Positions 26,394 through 35,769 are shown, numbered from the stretch's first letter. The stretch is DNA of 64,000 nt from Sediminibacterium goheungense (GCF_004361915.1 NZ_SNWP01000012.1:62001-126000); one strand, 5' to 3'. The notes: a model not told the origin generated them from the sequence alone. Numbers and translations: made by a program.

Positions 26394-26765
26394 TTAATCT
26401 TTCTTAGGAACCACTTTTTCCACCTGGGGCTTGATGAAAAAAACACCCCCTTTCACTTTTGTAGGGTCAAATGCATGGGTGCCGGGCATATTAAAGACAT
26501 AGTCGCTATCCGGATACAAAACGGGCATGTTGTTTTTCATGTCCGCTTCTTTCAGCAACGGAAGTATATCAGCCATAGTTAACTGTTGTGCAACCGGCTC
26601 TTTCTTTTTGAAAAGCTGAAGGTAGGGTTGTGATGAAGCATCATTTTTCTGCTGGTTTTTCCAGTATTGTGACAGATTCAAAGGTTCATCAGACTCTTTT
26701 TTGATCTGGGCAAAAGATGCCATGGTAGCCAGCAGGGCACTGCCCAACAGCAGTAAGTTTTTCAT
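26394..26765 (-). CDS. Hypothetical exported protein
   Basis: 123 aa. Signal peptide MKNLLLLGSALLATMASFAQ with the AQ cleavage typical of this genome, then a polar mature chain of about 103 residues rich in Lys, Gln and Asp, with the segment NMPVLYPDSDYVFNMPG. No recognised domain. Upstream on its strand a TTG and a TATTTTTC box 20 bp apart (26773-26800 region) could be its promoter. Confidence 0.65.
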   Translation of the reverse strand: MKNLLLLGSALLATMASFAQIKKESDEPLNLSQYWKNQQKNDASSQPYLQLFKKKEPVAQQLTMADILPLLKEADMKNNMPVLYPDSDYVFNMPGTHAFDPTKVKGGVFFIKPQVEKVVPKKD

Positions 26766-26830
26766 AATAGAAAAATACGCAATTTGTTCTATTCCTGCAA
26801 GTTTTTCGTGTTAAAACTTTATCTATCTCC

Positions 26831-26862
26831 TTTTGTAAACCCTTGGGCTTATAGTACCTTTA
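26831..26862 (+). promoter_or_regulatory. Bacteroidota-type promoter for the PAP2-GT39 operon
   Basis: TTTTG at 26831-26835, 19-bp spacer, TACCTTTA at 26855-26862 (one mismatch to TAnnTTTG). The predicted start site, about 7 nt further, coincides with the ATG at 26870, so the mRNA may be leaderless. Confidence 0.6.
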
Positions 26863-26869
26863 CGCTACA

Positions 26870-27511
26870 ATGGTCCATAACTTATTGCTGGAGACTTTTT
26901 TTCAAAGGATAATCGATCAGGTAGTCGCATTCGATACCTGGTTGTTCCTGAAAATCAATACCGTATTTACCCATCCCATACTGGATACGGTATTACCGCT
27001 TTGGCGCGATTCTGAATTATGGGTGCCGCTGTATTTTTTCCTGATCATTTTTGCCATTATGAATTTTGGCAAACAGGGGTGGACCTGGATTTTATTTGCC
27101 ATCATCAATGTAACCCTCACCGACCAGGCCAGCAGTTCGCTGATTAAAAAATGGGTAGCGCGTATCAGACCCTGCAATGAAGAAGCCCTGGTGGGAAAAA
27201 TGAGACTCTTACTGGAACATTGTTCAGGTGGTTTTAGTTTTACTTCCTCACATGCTACCAATCATTTTGGTTTTGCGGTATTTGTGTTTCTTACTACCCG
27301 GCATTTTATGGGTAAATGGAGCCGCTGGTTATTGTTATGGGCCGCTACCATTAGTTATTCGCAGGTATATGTAGGGGTGCATTACCCTGTTGATGTATTG
27401 GTGGGAGCCCTGCTGGGCACCGGTATAGGTGCGCTTACTGCCAGGTATTACAATCAGAAAATCGGGCCGATCCGGATTGATCAGCCTTCTTTATCTTCTT
27501 CTCATGAATAA
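26870..27511 (+). CDS. PAP2-family lipid phosphatase
   Basis: 213 aa integral membrane protein with about five or six membrane segments. The three-part active site of the family is present: KKWVARIRP (Lys, Arg-Pro; about 96-104), SFTSSHATN (Ser, His; about 124-131) and YSQVYVGVHYPVD (His, Asp; about 164-176; Gln in place of the usual Arg after Ser). It probably removes phosphate from a lipid such as undecaprenyl pyrophosphate, phosphatidic acid or lipid A. It overlaps the following glycosyltransferase gene by 8 bp, so the two are translationally coupled. Confidence 0.9.
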   Translation: MVHNLLLETFFQRIIDQVVAFDTWLFLKINTVFTHPILDTVLPLWRDSELWVPLYFFLIIFAIMNFGKQGWTWILFAIINVTLTDQASSSLIKKWVARIRPCNEEALVGKMRLLLEHCSGGFSFTSSHATNHFGFAVFVFLTTRHFMGKWSRWLLLWAATISYSQVYVGVHYPVDVLVGALLGTGIGALTARYYNQKIGPIRIDQPSLSSSHE

Positions 27512-29171
27512 TCGTTTATTTGGCTTTGTCCTTTCAGCCTGTGTGGTCGTCTACATCATTTCCATGTGGCAGATTCCTGTGATTGATATTGATGCAGCGC
27601 AGTATGCATCGATGAGCCGCGAAATGATGGAAAACGGATCGTACCTGAAACTGTATGATCTCGGGTTCGATTACCTCGACAAGCCTCCTATGTTGTTCTG
27701 GTTGTCCTCACTCAGTCTCAGTTTTTTTGGTGTATTCGACTGGGCATACCGTTTACCCTCGGTACTTATGTTATTACTGGGTATTTATGCAACCTATCAA
27801 TTCACTTTATTATTTTACCAACGAACCATTGCACAGCTGGCCGCAATCATACTGGCTTCTTCGCAGGCGGTATTTTTAATGGTGCATGATGTGCGTTGCG
27901 ATACCATGCTGTTAGGATGGGTCATGTTTAGCCTCTGGCAACTCGCCGCATGGTACGAGACGAATCAATGGAAGCATTTTTTCCTTGCTTTCGCAGCCAT
28001 TGCGGGGGGCATGATGACAAAGGGGCCCATCGCATTGATGATACCGGTATTTGCCTTCGTACCACATTTTATGTTGAGAAGGGAGTGGAAGCAATTCTTC
28101 AGGTGGCAATACATTCCGGGGCTGCTCATTGTGGCTATATTACTCATACCCATGAGTATCGGACTCTACCAGCAGTTCGATTTGGAACCCGGCAAGGTAT
28201 TTCATGGCAGGGCCATACAATCAGGATTGCGTTTTTACTACTGGACACAAAGCTTTGGTCGTTATACCGGCGAAAATGTATTCAATGAAATGAATCACTT
28301 TACTTTTTTGCTGGAGAATATGCTCTGGAGCTTTCTTCCCTGGATTCTCTTTTTTCTGGTGGGATTATGGCTCGTTATTCGTCAGCTCATACAACAGAAA
28401 TGCAGGATCGGTAAAGAAGAAGAATGGATCAGTGCCGGCGGTTTTATCATCACCTATTGTATCCTGGCGAGAAGTCAGGCACAATTGCCGCATTATATTT
28501 TTGTGGTACTGCCACTGGCCGCCATCACCACAGCCAGAGCAGTTTATACTTTGTTGTTTGAGAAAAAATACCCACGGTTAACAAGGGTACTTTTCTGGAT
28601 ACATACAGTTATCTTTCTGTTATTATGGGCGGCTGCCATTGTCTTAATGGTATGGCCCTTCCCTGAAATACATTGGCTGGTGAAGCTGATCAGTATATTT
28701 GGTTTGTTGCTCTATGGCTGGGTACTTTTCAAACCCGGTGGTAGTTTACCCAAGCTCATGCGGATGGCACTGCTTACTGTTATAGGTGTAAACCTTTGTC
28801 TGGCAACTGGGTTTTATCCGCACCTGCTTCAATACCAGTTTGGTAATACGGTAGCCAAAGTACTGGATGAAAAAAAGATCCGTAAAGAGCGGGTGATATT
28901 GTACAATATCGATGAAAGCAGGGCCCTTCATTTTTATGGTAAGCATATTTTTCAGCGTAAAACAGATAGTCTTTCTCTACAGTCTGGCGATATACTCATC
29001 ACCAGAAAAGAAAGTCTTTCCGCGCTTCAACAACGCTTTCCCAAGCTGAATACTATATTTGAGGGAGCATATTATGGGGTAAGCATGCTCAGCCTGCCTT
29101 TTCTAAACCCTCAAACAAGGTCAAAAGAAACGGTACCCTATGTGCTGGTTGTGCTGAACGGGCAACCTTAG
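27504..29171 (+). CDS. Glycosyltransferase family 39-like membrane protein
   Basis: 555 aa, about 11-12 membrane segments. Residues 20-45 carry the GT-C catalytic-loop Asp (DIDAAQYASMSREM), followed by GFDYLDKPPMLFWLS, as in ArnT/PMT-type enzymes. These transfer sugars from polyprenyl-phosphate donors to lipid A or proteins on the outer face of the inner membrane. The C-terminal 100 residues form a soluble periplasmic part. The ATG at 27504 lies inside the stop region of the PAP2 gene (8-bp overlap), which decides the start. Coupling to a lipid phosphatase suggests a shared lipid or donor recycling; inference. Confidence 0.87.
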   Translation: MNNRLFGFVLSACVVVYIISMWQIPVIDIDAAQYASMSREMMENGSYLKLYDLGFDYLDKPPMLFWLSSLSLSFFGVFDWAYRLPSVLMLLLGIYATYQFTLLFYQRTIAQLAAIILASSQAVFLMVHDVRCDTMLLGWVMFSLWQLAAWYETNQWKHFFLAFAAIAGGMMTKGPIALMIPVFAFVPHFMLRREWKQFFRWQYIPGLLIVAILLIPMSIGLYQQFDLEPGKVFHGRAIQSGLRFYYWTQSFGRYTGENVFNEMNHFTFLLENMLWSFLPWILFFLVGLWLVIRQLIQQKCRIGKEEEWISAGGFIITYCILARSQAQLPHYIFVVLPLAAITTARAVYTLLFEKKYPRLTRVLFWIHTVIFLLLWAAAIVLMVWPFPEIHWLVKLISIFGLLLYGWVLFKPGGSLPKLMRMALLTVIGVNLCLATGFYPHLLQYQFGNTVAKVLDEKKIRKERVILYNIDESRALHFYGKHIFQRKTDSLSLQSGDILITRKESLSALQQRFPKLNTIFEGAYYGVSMLSLPFLNPQTRSKETVPYVLVVLNGQP

Positions 29172-29185
29172 AAATGTAAAAAATT

Positions 29186-30457
29186 ATGACTGAAGTACTC
29201 ATCATACTGGGTTTGATTATACTGAATGGTTTTTTTTCCATGGCTGAAATAGCACTGGTCTCGGCACGTAAGGCCCGTTTGGAAGCACAGGCAGCCAAAG
29301 GCGATGTAGATGCCCGGAGGGCACTGGAACTGGCCAATCATCCAGATACTTTTTTATCTACCATACAAATTGGTATTACGCTGGTGGGCGTGTTAACGGG
29401 TATTTATTCCGGTGATACTTTTAAGGAACCCTTAAAAGCCTGGCTGGAAGGGTATCAGATCAACAGTGATTATGCAGGTACCATTGCTACTATCATCATT
29501 GTGATCATCGTAACCTATTTATCATTGGTACTGGGCGAGCTGGTGCCAAAAAGAATCGGACTGAGCAATCCGGAAGGTATTGCTAAATCGGTAGCGGGTC
29601 CCATGCGTATTGTTTCCTGGATTACCTATCCATTTATCTGGTTATTGAGTAAATCATCACATGTTATCATCCGCCTGCTGAATATGAAGCCGAATGATAA
29701 CCAGGTAACAGAAGAAGAAATCAAAGCCATCATTAGTGAGGGAACTGAGCAGGGAACCATAGAAGAAGCTGAGCAGGAAATCATTGAACGTGTATTTCAC
29801 CTCAGCGATCGTAACATCACTTCTTTAATGACACACCGCAGCGATATTGTATGGCTTGAAGTAGATGATACGGTGCTGGTTGTTCGCGATGAAGTGATGG
29901 AGAACATGCACTCCGTTTACCCGGTTTGTGAAAAAGATATTGACCATATTAAAGGCGTGGTATCCTTAAAAGATTTATTTGCCGCCGAACCCGGCAGCAG
30001 CATCAGCGACCTGATGAAGGATGCCATGTATGTTCCTGAAAACAATACAGCCTATCAGGTGCTGGAAAAATTCAAGCAAACCAAAATTCATCATTGTTTT
30101 ATTGTGGATGAATATGGTTCGGTGCTGGGACTGATTACGCTGAATGACATCCTTGAAGCCATTGTAGGCGATATTCCACAGGAAGAAGATGAAGCCTATG
30201 AAATTACTGAGCGGGCCGATGGCAGCTTCCTGGTTGATGCACAGATTCCTTTTTACGATTTTCTGACCCATTTCGATAAAACAGAATGGATGATGGAAGG
30301 CGACCGCGATTTCGATACACTGGCAGGCTTTATTATCCATGAACTGGAAAAAATACCGGTAACAGGGGATACCCTCGACTGGAAAATGTTCAAATTCGAA
30401 ATCGTAGACATGGATCAGCACCGCATCGATAAAATCCTCGTTTCCTTAAGCGAATAA
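29186..30457 (+). CDS. CNNM/CorC (HlyC/CorC) family transporter
   Basis: 423 aa. A DUF21/CNNM membrane domain (about 1-190; starts LIILGLIILNGFFSMAEIALVSARKARLE), two CBS domains (about 210-330, with HCFIVDEYGSVLGLITLNDILE), and a CorC_HlyC C-terminal domain (about 340-420, ending IDKILVSLSE). Members are implicated in Mg2+ or Co2+ efflux and homeostasis, with nucleotide sensing by the CBS pair. It follows the GT39-like gene after 14 bp and may belong to the same transcript. Confidence 0.93.
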   Translation: MTEVLIILGLIILNGFFSMAEIALVSARKARLEAQAAKGDVDARRALELANHPDTFLSTIQIGITLVGVLTGIYSGDTFKEPLKAWLEGYQINSDYAGTIATIIIVIIVTYLSLVLGELVPKRIGLSNPEGIAKSVAGPMRIVSWITYPFIWLLSKSSHVIIRLLNMKPNDNQVTEEEIKAIISEGTEQGTIEEAEQEIIERVFHLSDRNITSLMTHRSDIVWLEVDDTVLVVRDEVMENMHSVYPVCEKDIDHIKGVVSLKDLFAAEPGSSISDLMKDAMYVPENNTAYQVLEKFKQTKIHHCFIVDEYGSVLGLITLNDILEAIVGDIPQEEDEAYEITERADGSFLVDAQIPFYDFLTHFDKTEWMMEGDRDFDTLAGFIIHELEKIPVTGDTLDWKMFKFEIVDMDQHRIDKILVSLSE

Positions 30458-30524
30458 AGCCCTGCGGCTATCCCTGCGTACTCATGTTCTCTGTGTTGGA
30501 TTGTTCACGTCACCGCAGGCTAAT

Positions 30525-31013
30525 TTAGAAAGAAAAAGAGATATCCCGCCTTGGGTAATCGAGTTTGTGGGTTTTTTGTACGCCCTTTGATTTTACATGT
30601 ACAATGTTCACCTGATTGGTTTCATAATCATATAAAAAACTACAGTCAACCGCTACCTGGTTCACCACCGGCTGTTTTTCAATTTCAAAATAGCACCAGG
30701 TACTTTCCATCTGTTGCTCATAACCCACCAATGTAAAGCGGACGGGTTTACCATTCACGTTTAATTTCAGGTGCTCAGTCATATAAGCCAGTAATTGTTT
30801 TTCAATGACTGGTTTGTCTTTAGGACTTAGGATATCGAGCTGTTGTTTGCTGTATTTTTCAAGTGTCTTTTCAAGATCGTCGCTGAATACACGTACGCTG
30901 ATTTCTATACTGGCATCTTTGGCATTGTGGTTAATATCAATCACCGACATAAAAAAAGGGTGTACCACCGTCAGCATTCCTGTAAGCATCCATTGAATCA
31001 GTATATTTACCAT
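30525..31013 (-). CDS. DUF6702 family protein
   Basis: 162 aa from the ATG at 31013. Short hydrophobic N-terminus (MVNILIQWMLTGMLTVVHP), then HPFFMSVIDINHNAKDASIEISVRVFSDDLE, which is characteristic of the DUF6702 family, and a C-terminal beta-rich part. Function of the family is unknown, but the gene regularly accompanies HupE/UreJ and an M1 peptidase in Bacteroidota, as here. It is divergent from the HupE gene with a 54-bp spacer, so the promoters overlap. Confidence 0.82.
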   Translation of the reverse strand: MVNILIQWMLTGMLTVVHPFFMSVIDINHNAKDASIEISVRVFSDDLEKTLEKYSKQQLDILSPKDKPVIEKQLLAYMTEHLKLNVNGKPVRFTLVGYEQQMESTWCYFEIEKQPVVNQVAVDCSFLYDYETNQVNIVHVKSKGVQKTHKLDYPRRDISFSF

Positions 31014-31049
31014 TTTAAATGCGGCTTTATAACGCTGCAAATGTCACAA

Positions 31050-31057
31050 TAAATTTG
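31050..31057 (+). promoter_or_regulatory. -7 box for the HupE-M1 peptidase unit
   Basis: TAAATTTG, exact TAnnTTTG match, 10 bp before the ATG at 31068; predicted leader of a few nt. No strong -33 box. Confidence 0.5.
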
Positions 31058-31067
31058 CAATTCATTT

Positions 31068-31652
31068 ATGGATCAGTTTCTGACGTATTTCCAGGTAGGT
31101 TTTGAGCATATTGTGAGCCGTAACCTGGGTGTGGATCATATCTTATTTATCGTGGCGCTGGCTATCCGTTACCAGTTTGCCGACTGGAAGAAATTACTGG
31201 TACTGGTTACAGCATTTACCATCGGTCATTCTGTTACCCTGGCACTCAGTGTGTTGAATATGGTGAATTACTCGGTAAGCTGGATAGAGTTTCTGATACC
31301 GGTTACCATCGTTATTACGGCCCTCAGCAATTATGCGGTAAAGAAATTCAGTTTCAATACCCGGTTCCCGCTGATTTATTTCTTCGCATTATTTTTTGGT
31401 TTAATACATGGCCTGGGATTCAGTAATTACCTGAAAAGTATGCTGGGAAAGAATTCTTCCGTGATATGGGAGCTGTTTTCCTTTAATGTGGGGTTGGAAG
31501 CGGGTCAGTTGGTGATTGTACTGGCTATGTTGATCATTTCATTTATATTCGTCAATCTTTTTAAGTGCAACCGCAGGGAGTTTATGCTGTATATCAGCGG
31601 CGGCGCTTTTGCTGTAGCACTTTTAATGGCATTAGAAAGAGTTCCTTACTAA
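31068..31652 (+). CDS. HupE/UreJ family membrane protein
   Basis: 194 aa with five or six membrane segments. FEHIVSRNLGVDHILFIVALA near the N-terminus carries the HxxxDH-type metal motif of the HupE/UreJ_2 family, with further histidines in TIGHSVTLAL and LIHGLGFSNYL. Family members are proposed nickel or metal permeases of hydrogenase and urease clusters; no such enzyme is encoded here, so the substrate is unclear. The M1 peptidase starts 12 bp downstream. Confidence 0.88.
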   Translation: MDQFLTYFQVGFEHIVSRNLGVDHILFIVALAIRYQFADWKKLLVLVTAFTIGHSVTLALSVLNMVNYSVSWIEFLIPVTIVITALSNYAVKKFSFNTRFPLIYFFALFFGLIHGLGFSNYLKSMLGKNSSVIWELFSFNVGLEAGQLVIVLAMLIISFIFVNLFKCNRREFMLYISGGAFAVALLMALERVPY

Positions 31653-31663
31653 AAAAACAAACG

Positions 31664-34030
31664 ATGAGAAAATTGGCTTTACTGGCACTGGGGTCAGTAT
31701 GCATGATGGCTGTGCAGGCACAGAATATCATGAACAACCCTACATCCAATCATGGCAACAGGTTTGAGCAACTGGGTACCATTCTGCCAACCCCGAATGA
31801 ATACCGTACTGCAAGTGGTGCGCCGGGCCCTAAATACTGGCAGCAGCGTGCCGATTACAACATTAAATGTGAACTGGATGAAGCGAACCTGAAATTAAAG
31901 GGAATCGAAACCGTTACCTACTATAATAACTCTCCGGATATGCTTACTTATATCTGGTTGCAGCTCGATGAGAATGAACACAATTCGCAGAAAAATGCGG
32001 GTTATGATGATCCATCCTCACTCCGTCAGGTATCAGCCAATGCACTCGATGCCCTTGAAGAACGTAAAACGGATAATGGTTATGGCCATATCATCAGCAA
32101 GCTTACCGATGCAACAGGTAAGGCACTGAAATATACCATCAACCGCACCATGATGCGTATCGACCTGCCTGCAGCTTTAAAGCCCGGACAGAAATTTGTA
32201 TTCAATCTCGACTGGAGCTATAAAATTTCTGACCGTATGGTGAAAAATGGTCGTGGTGGTTATGAACTGGTAGATGGGAATCACCTGTTTACCATGGCAC
32301 AGTGGTTTCCTCGTCTCTGTGTATACAGCGATTTTCAGGGATGGCAGAATCATCAGTTTACCGGAAGAGGAGAGTTCGCCCTCACTTTTGGTAACTATAC
32401 CGTACAGATTACCGTACCAGCAGACCATGTGGTACTGAGTACCGGTGAGTGCCAGAACTATGCACAGGTATTAACACCTGCACAACAGGCACGTTGGGCA
32501 AAAGCACAAACGGCTACAGAGCCTGTTGAAATTGTAACCCTTGAAGAAGCCAAAAAAGCAGAGCAGGGCAAAAGCACACAAAAGAAAACCTGGATCTATA
32601 AAGCAGACAATGTTCGTGACTTTGCATGGACTTCAAGCCGCAAATATGTTTGGGATGCGATGCCTGCCTATGTTGAGGGCAAGAAGATTATGTGTATGAG
32701 TGGTTATGGTAAAGAAGCCTATGGTCTGTATAGAAAATATTCAACCAAAATAGTGGCGCATACCATTAAGTCTTATTCTAAATTCTCTATCCCATACCCA
32801 TACCCTGTGGCACAAAGTATTGAAGCTGCCAATGGTATGGAATATCCAATGATCTGTTTCAACTACGGACGCACCAATCCTGATGGTACTTACAGTGAAG
32901 CTACCAAGAATGGTATGATTGGTGTGATCATCCATGAAGTAGGACATAACTTCTTCCCGATGATTGTGAACAGTGATGAGCGTCAGTGGTCATGGATGGA
33001 TGAGGGTTTGAACACTTTTGTGGAATACCTGGCAGAAGAGTTGTGGGATAACAAGTTCCCTTCTCGTCGTGGGCCGGCCTGGGGCATTGTAGATTATATG
33101 AAATCTCCCAAGGAACAACTGGAACCTATTATGACCAATAGTGAGAACATCATTCAGTTTGGTCCAAATGCCTATGCTAAACCAGCTACCGGTTTAAATA
33201 TTCTGCGTGAAACCATTATGGGCAGAGAGCTGTTCGACTTTGCTTTCCGTGAATATGCACGCCGTTGGGCTTTCAAGCACCCAACACCTGCAGATCTGTT
33301 CCGTACCATGGAAGATGCCAGTGCGGTTGATCTTGACTGGTTCTGGAGAGGTTGGTTCTATGGTATTGAGCCTTGCGATATTGCCATTGATACCGTTCGT
33401 TATGCCGTATTCGATGCCAATGCTGTACCACAGGCAAGAACTGGTGGAAGCCCACGCATGCTTTCGATCGACAAACCATTGGTGAATGCGTTTGAAGACA
33501 TTTCAAAAATCAGAAACCGTGAAGATAAGAGTATTGTATTCCAGACCGATGCCGATACTTCTTTACGTGATTTTTACTGGAGATACGCACGTGGTTTAGA
33601 ACCTTATGATTCAGTTACCAAAGTGCCGATGCCTTCTTTTGGTACCCCCGAAGTTTTATCAGAAGCCGAGAAAGCTAAATACAAAGACATGCACCTGTAT
33701 GAAGTAACTTTCAGCAATAAGGGAGGTCTGGTAATGCCATTGATTGTAGAGTTTACTTTTGAAGATGGCACCAAAGAAACACAACGTTTATCTGCACAGA
33801 TCTGGAGAAAGAATGAAAACAAGGTAACACGCGTTTTCATGACGAAGAAAAAAGCGGTAAGCATTAAGCAGGATCCTATGCGTGAAACAGCCGATATCAA
33901 TGAAGGCAATAATACATGGCCCTCTGCAGCCGAGCCTACCAAGTTCCAGCTGTTTAAAATGGGTGGTGCTGCCCGCGGACAATCACAGGGTGTGAATCCG
34001 ATGCAGAATGCACAGCAGAAGAAAAATTAA
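31664..34030 (+). CDS. M1 family metallopeptidase
   Basis: 788 aa from the ATG at 31664, start of a signal peptide (MRKLALLALGSVCMMAVQAQ). The zinc site is HEVGHNFFPM (about 423-432) with the third ligand in WMDEGLNTFVEYLAEE about 19 residues on, the HExxH-x18-E arrangement of family M1. N-terminal beta domain like leukotriene-A4 hydrolase/aminopeptidase N. The usual GxMEN exopeptidase motif appears as NGMEYP, so aminopeptidase specificity is not assured. Periplasmic or surface protein, likely co-transcribed with HupE. Confidence 0.9.
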   Translation: MRKLALLALGSVCMMAVQAQNIMNNPTSNHGNRFEQLGTILPTPNEYRTASGAPGPKYWQQRADYNIKCELDEANLKLKGIETVTYYNNSPDMLTYIWLQLDENEHNSQKNAGYDDPSSLRQVSANALDALEERKTDNGYGHIISKLTDATGKALKYTINRTMMRIDLPAALKPGQKFVFNLDWSYKISDRMVKNGRGGYELVDGNHLFTMAQWFPRLCVYSDFQGWQNHQFTGRGEFALTFGNYTVQITVPADHVVLSTGECQNYAQVLTPAQQARWAKAQTATEPVEIVTLEEAKKAEQGKSTQKKTWIYKADNVRDFAWTSSRKYVWDAMPAYVEGKKIMCMSGYGKEAYGLYRKYSTKIVAHTIKSYSKFSIPYPYPVAQSIEAANGMEYPMICFNYGRTNPDGTYSEATKNGMIGVIIHEVGHNFFPMIVNSDERQWSWMDEGLNTFVEYLAEELWDNKFPSRRGPAWGIVDYMKSPKEQLEPIMTNSENIIQFGPNAYAKPATGLNILRETIMGRELFDFAFREYARRWAFKHPTPADLFRTMEDASAVDLDWFWRGWFYGIEPCDIAIDTVRYAVFDANAVPQARTGGSPRMLSIDKPLVNAFEDISKIRNREDKSIVFQTDADTSLRDFYWRYARGLEPYDSVTKVPMPSFGTPEVLSEAEKAKYKDMHLYEVTFSNKGGLVMPLIVEFTFEDGTKETQRLSAQIWRKNENKVTRVFMTKKKAVSIKQDPMRETADINEGNNTWPSAAEPTKFQLFKMGGAARGQSQGVNPMQNAQQKKN

Positions 34031-34049
34031 TCGATATAAAAGTGTTGTT

Positions 34050-34083
34050 AGCCGTCCAGCCTCAGGCTGGACGGCTTTTTTTA
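34050..34083 (+). terminator. Intrinsic terminator after the M1 peptidase gene
   Basis: Stem GCCGTCCAG with CTGGACGGC (34051-34059 and 34067-34075), loop CCTCAGG, then eight T. It ends 15 bp before the next ATG. Confidence 0.9.
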
Positions 34084-34097
34084 TTAATATTGTTACC

Positions 34098-34940
34098 ATG
34101 AAAAAGAATACCCTCCTCCAGCTTTTTTTCTGTACCTGTTTTGTATGGATACTGAATTGTACGGTTACTGCGTCAACGGTTGATACCATTGATGTTCACA
34201 GTAAGGTGATGCATAAAAATATCAAGGCCGTTGTGATTACCCCACAGGGCTATGATGCGAAAAGCGGAAAAAAATATCCGGTTGTATACCTGTTGCATGG
34301 GCACAGCGCTAATTACCGTTCCTGGATAAAAGATGTACCCTCCATTAAAAAATCTGCAGATGAACTGGGACTGATTGTGGTTTGTCCGGATGGTGGTTTC
34401 AATAGCTGGTATATCAACAGCCCGGTAGATACATCCGTAAAATATGATAGCTATATTGCTGAAGAACTGGTGCCTTATATAGATGCCAACTATGCAACCA
34501 TAGCCGATAAAAAGGCAAGGGCCATTTCAGGTTATAGTATGGGCGGACATGGTGCGCTTTACCTGGGTATCAAACATCCTGATCTTTTTGCCAATGTAGG
34601 TAGTATTTGTGGTGGGGTAGACCTGCGTCCTTTCCCCAATAACTGGCAGTTGAAAAATATACTGGGCGATTTACAGACAAGTCCTGCCAACTGGGATGCT
34701 TACTCCGTAATTAATATGGTGGATCTGTTGGGTAAGGGACAACTGAACCTGATGATTGATTGTGGTGTGGATGATTTTTTTCTGGCCGTAAACCGCAAGC
34801 TGCATGAAAAACTGGTGAACATGAAAATCTCCCATGAATACATTGAAAGGGAAGGAGGACATACCCGTAATTACTGGGCCAATAGTGTAGACTATCATTT
34901 CTTCTATTTCAAAAGAATGTTCACCCAGGCAGGGTATTGA
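34098..34940 (+). CDS. Secreted esterase of the esterase D / antigen-85 fold
   Basis: 280 aa from the ATG at 34098 (signal MKKNTLLQLFFCTCFVWIL). Alpha/beta hydrolase: oxyanion region YLLHGHSANYRSW, nucleophile elbow SGYSMGGHGAL (Ser about 147), Asp in DCGVDDFFL, His in EGGHTRNYW. This is PF00756 (putative esterase), which includes acetyl- and feruloyl-esterases and S-formylglutathione hydrolase-like enzymes. The signal peptide suggests a periplasmic role such as polysaccharide deacylation; inference. The frame upstream runs through the terminator and is not coding. Confidence 0.88.
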   Translation: MKKNTLLQLFFCTCFVWILNCTVTASTVDTIDVHSKVMHKNIKAVVITPQGYDAKSGKKYPVVYLLHGHSANYRSWIKDVPSIKKSADELGLIVVCPDGGFNSWYINSPVDTSVKYDSYIAEELVPYIDANYATIADKKARAISGYSMGGHGALYLGIKHPDLFANVGSICGGVDLRPFPNNWQLKNILGDLQTSPANWDAYSVINMVDLLGKGQLNLMIDCGVDDFFLAVNRKLHEKLVNMKISHEYIEREGGHTRNYWANSVDYHFFYFKRMFTQAGY

Positions 34941-35070
34941 TTCTTTTAACACAGCATTACAGGAAGAAAAGAATGAAATACGAAGGATAATTATTTTACG
35001 GAATACACCTCCGTGTTTCACTTTCTGTAAACCTGGGGTTCATTTTATGAATACCTCAACACCTGCAAAT

Positions 35071-35100
35071 AAAAAAAGCAACCTCCTGCCAAGGTTGCTT
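35071..35100 (-). terminator. Intrinsic terminator of the SprB-cytochrome gene
   Basis: AAGCAACCT (35076-35084) with AGGTTGCTT (35092-35100); on the minus strand followed by a run of T. It ends the minus-strand transcript 35 bp after the stop codon. Confidence 0.85.
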
Positions 35101-35134
35101 CGTACTGCATTGATTGTTTACAGTGGCCTCGTTA

Positions 35135-35737
35135 TCAGTCACTATATTTACCACCTGCAGCAACCCAGTTAGTAATTTTTTGTTTATCTGTTGCATTCAA
35201 TTGTCCGCCCTGTGGCATAAAGGATGGATTGCCATCTACTGCTCTTGCTTTAATGCGCGCAGCAGCATTCACAATATTACAATCGCTACCAAAATTTTGT
35301 CCACCCTGTGCAGCAGCGCCTGTATGACAGCTATTACAGTTGGCAACAATCACCGCTTTCACCGCTGCGAATAAAGGTCCGCTTGCGTTAGCAGCTACTG
35401 TTACGGTTGCCGATTTGGTACAGCCTTCGCCATCTTTTGCAATGATGGTATGGTCACCCGCACTTACATTACTGAAGGAAGCTGAGGATTGAAAAGTCCC
35501 ACCATCGATATTATAGGTAAAATTCGTACTGCCACTTGCAGATACGGTAATGGTGCCGCCGGTACAACCAGCTGCATTGGTAGTGGTGGCATTCACCACA
35601 ATATTTTTTGAGGCACAGCTACTACCGGCTGGTGGATTGGGTGATGGGGAATCACCTCCCTTACTACAGGCCACTACAACGATGGCGGTGGTTGCCATGG
35701 ATAGAATAACAATTGCTGATTTACGTATCTGCTTCAT
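35135..35737 (-). CDS. SprB-repeat lipoprotein with C-terminal c-type heme motif
   Basis: 200 aa. Lipoprotein signal with Cys24 (AIVVVACSKGG). Residues about 40-115 form one SprB-like repeat (contains GGTITVSASGSTNFTYNIDG and AGDHTIIAKDGEGC), a fold known from gliding adhesins. The C-terminal 80 residues are a small cytochrome-like domain with one CNSCH heme-attachment site (about 132-136) and a Met in NPSFMPQGG as likely sixth ligand. The combination suggests an outer-membrane electron-transfer or sugar-oxidation cytochrome displayed on a binding module; no partner dehydrogenase is adjacent. Confidence 0.8.
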   Translation of the reverse strand: MKQIRKSAIVILSMATTAIVVVACSKGGDSPSPNPPAGSSCASKNIVVNATTTNAAGCTGGTITVSASGSTNFTYNIDGGTFQSSASFSNVSAGDHTIIAKDGEGCTKSATVTVAANASGPLFAAVKAVIVANCNSCHTGAAAQGGQNFGSDCNIVNAAARIKARAVDGNPSFMPQGGQLNATDKQKITNWVAAGGKYSD

Positions 35738-35769
35738 AAATTGGTTTTAGATATTTAAACCTATATACG

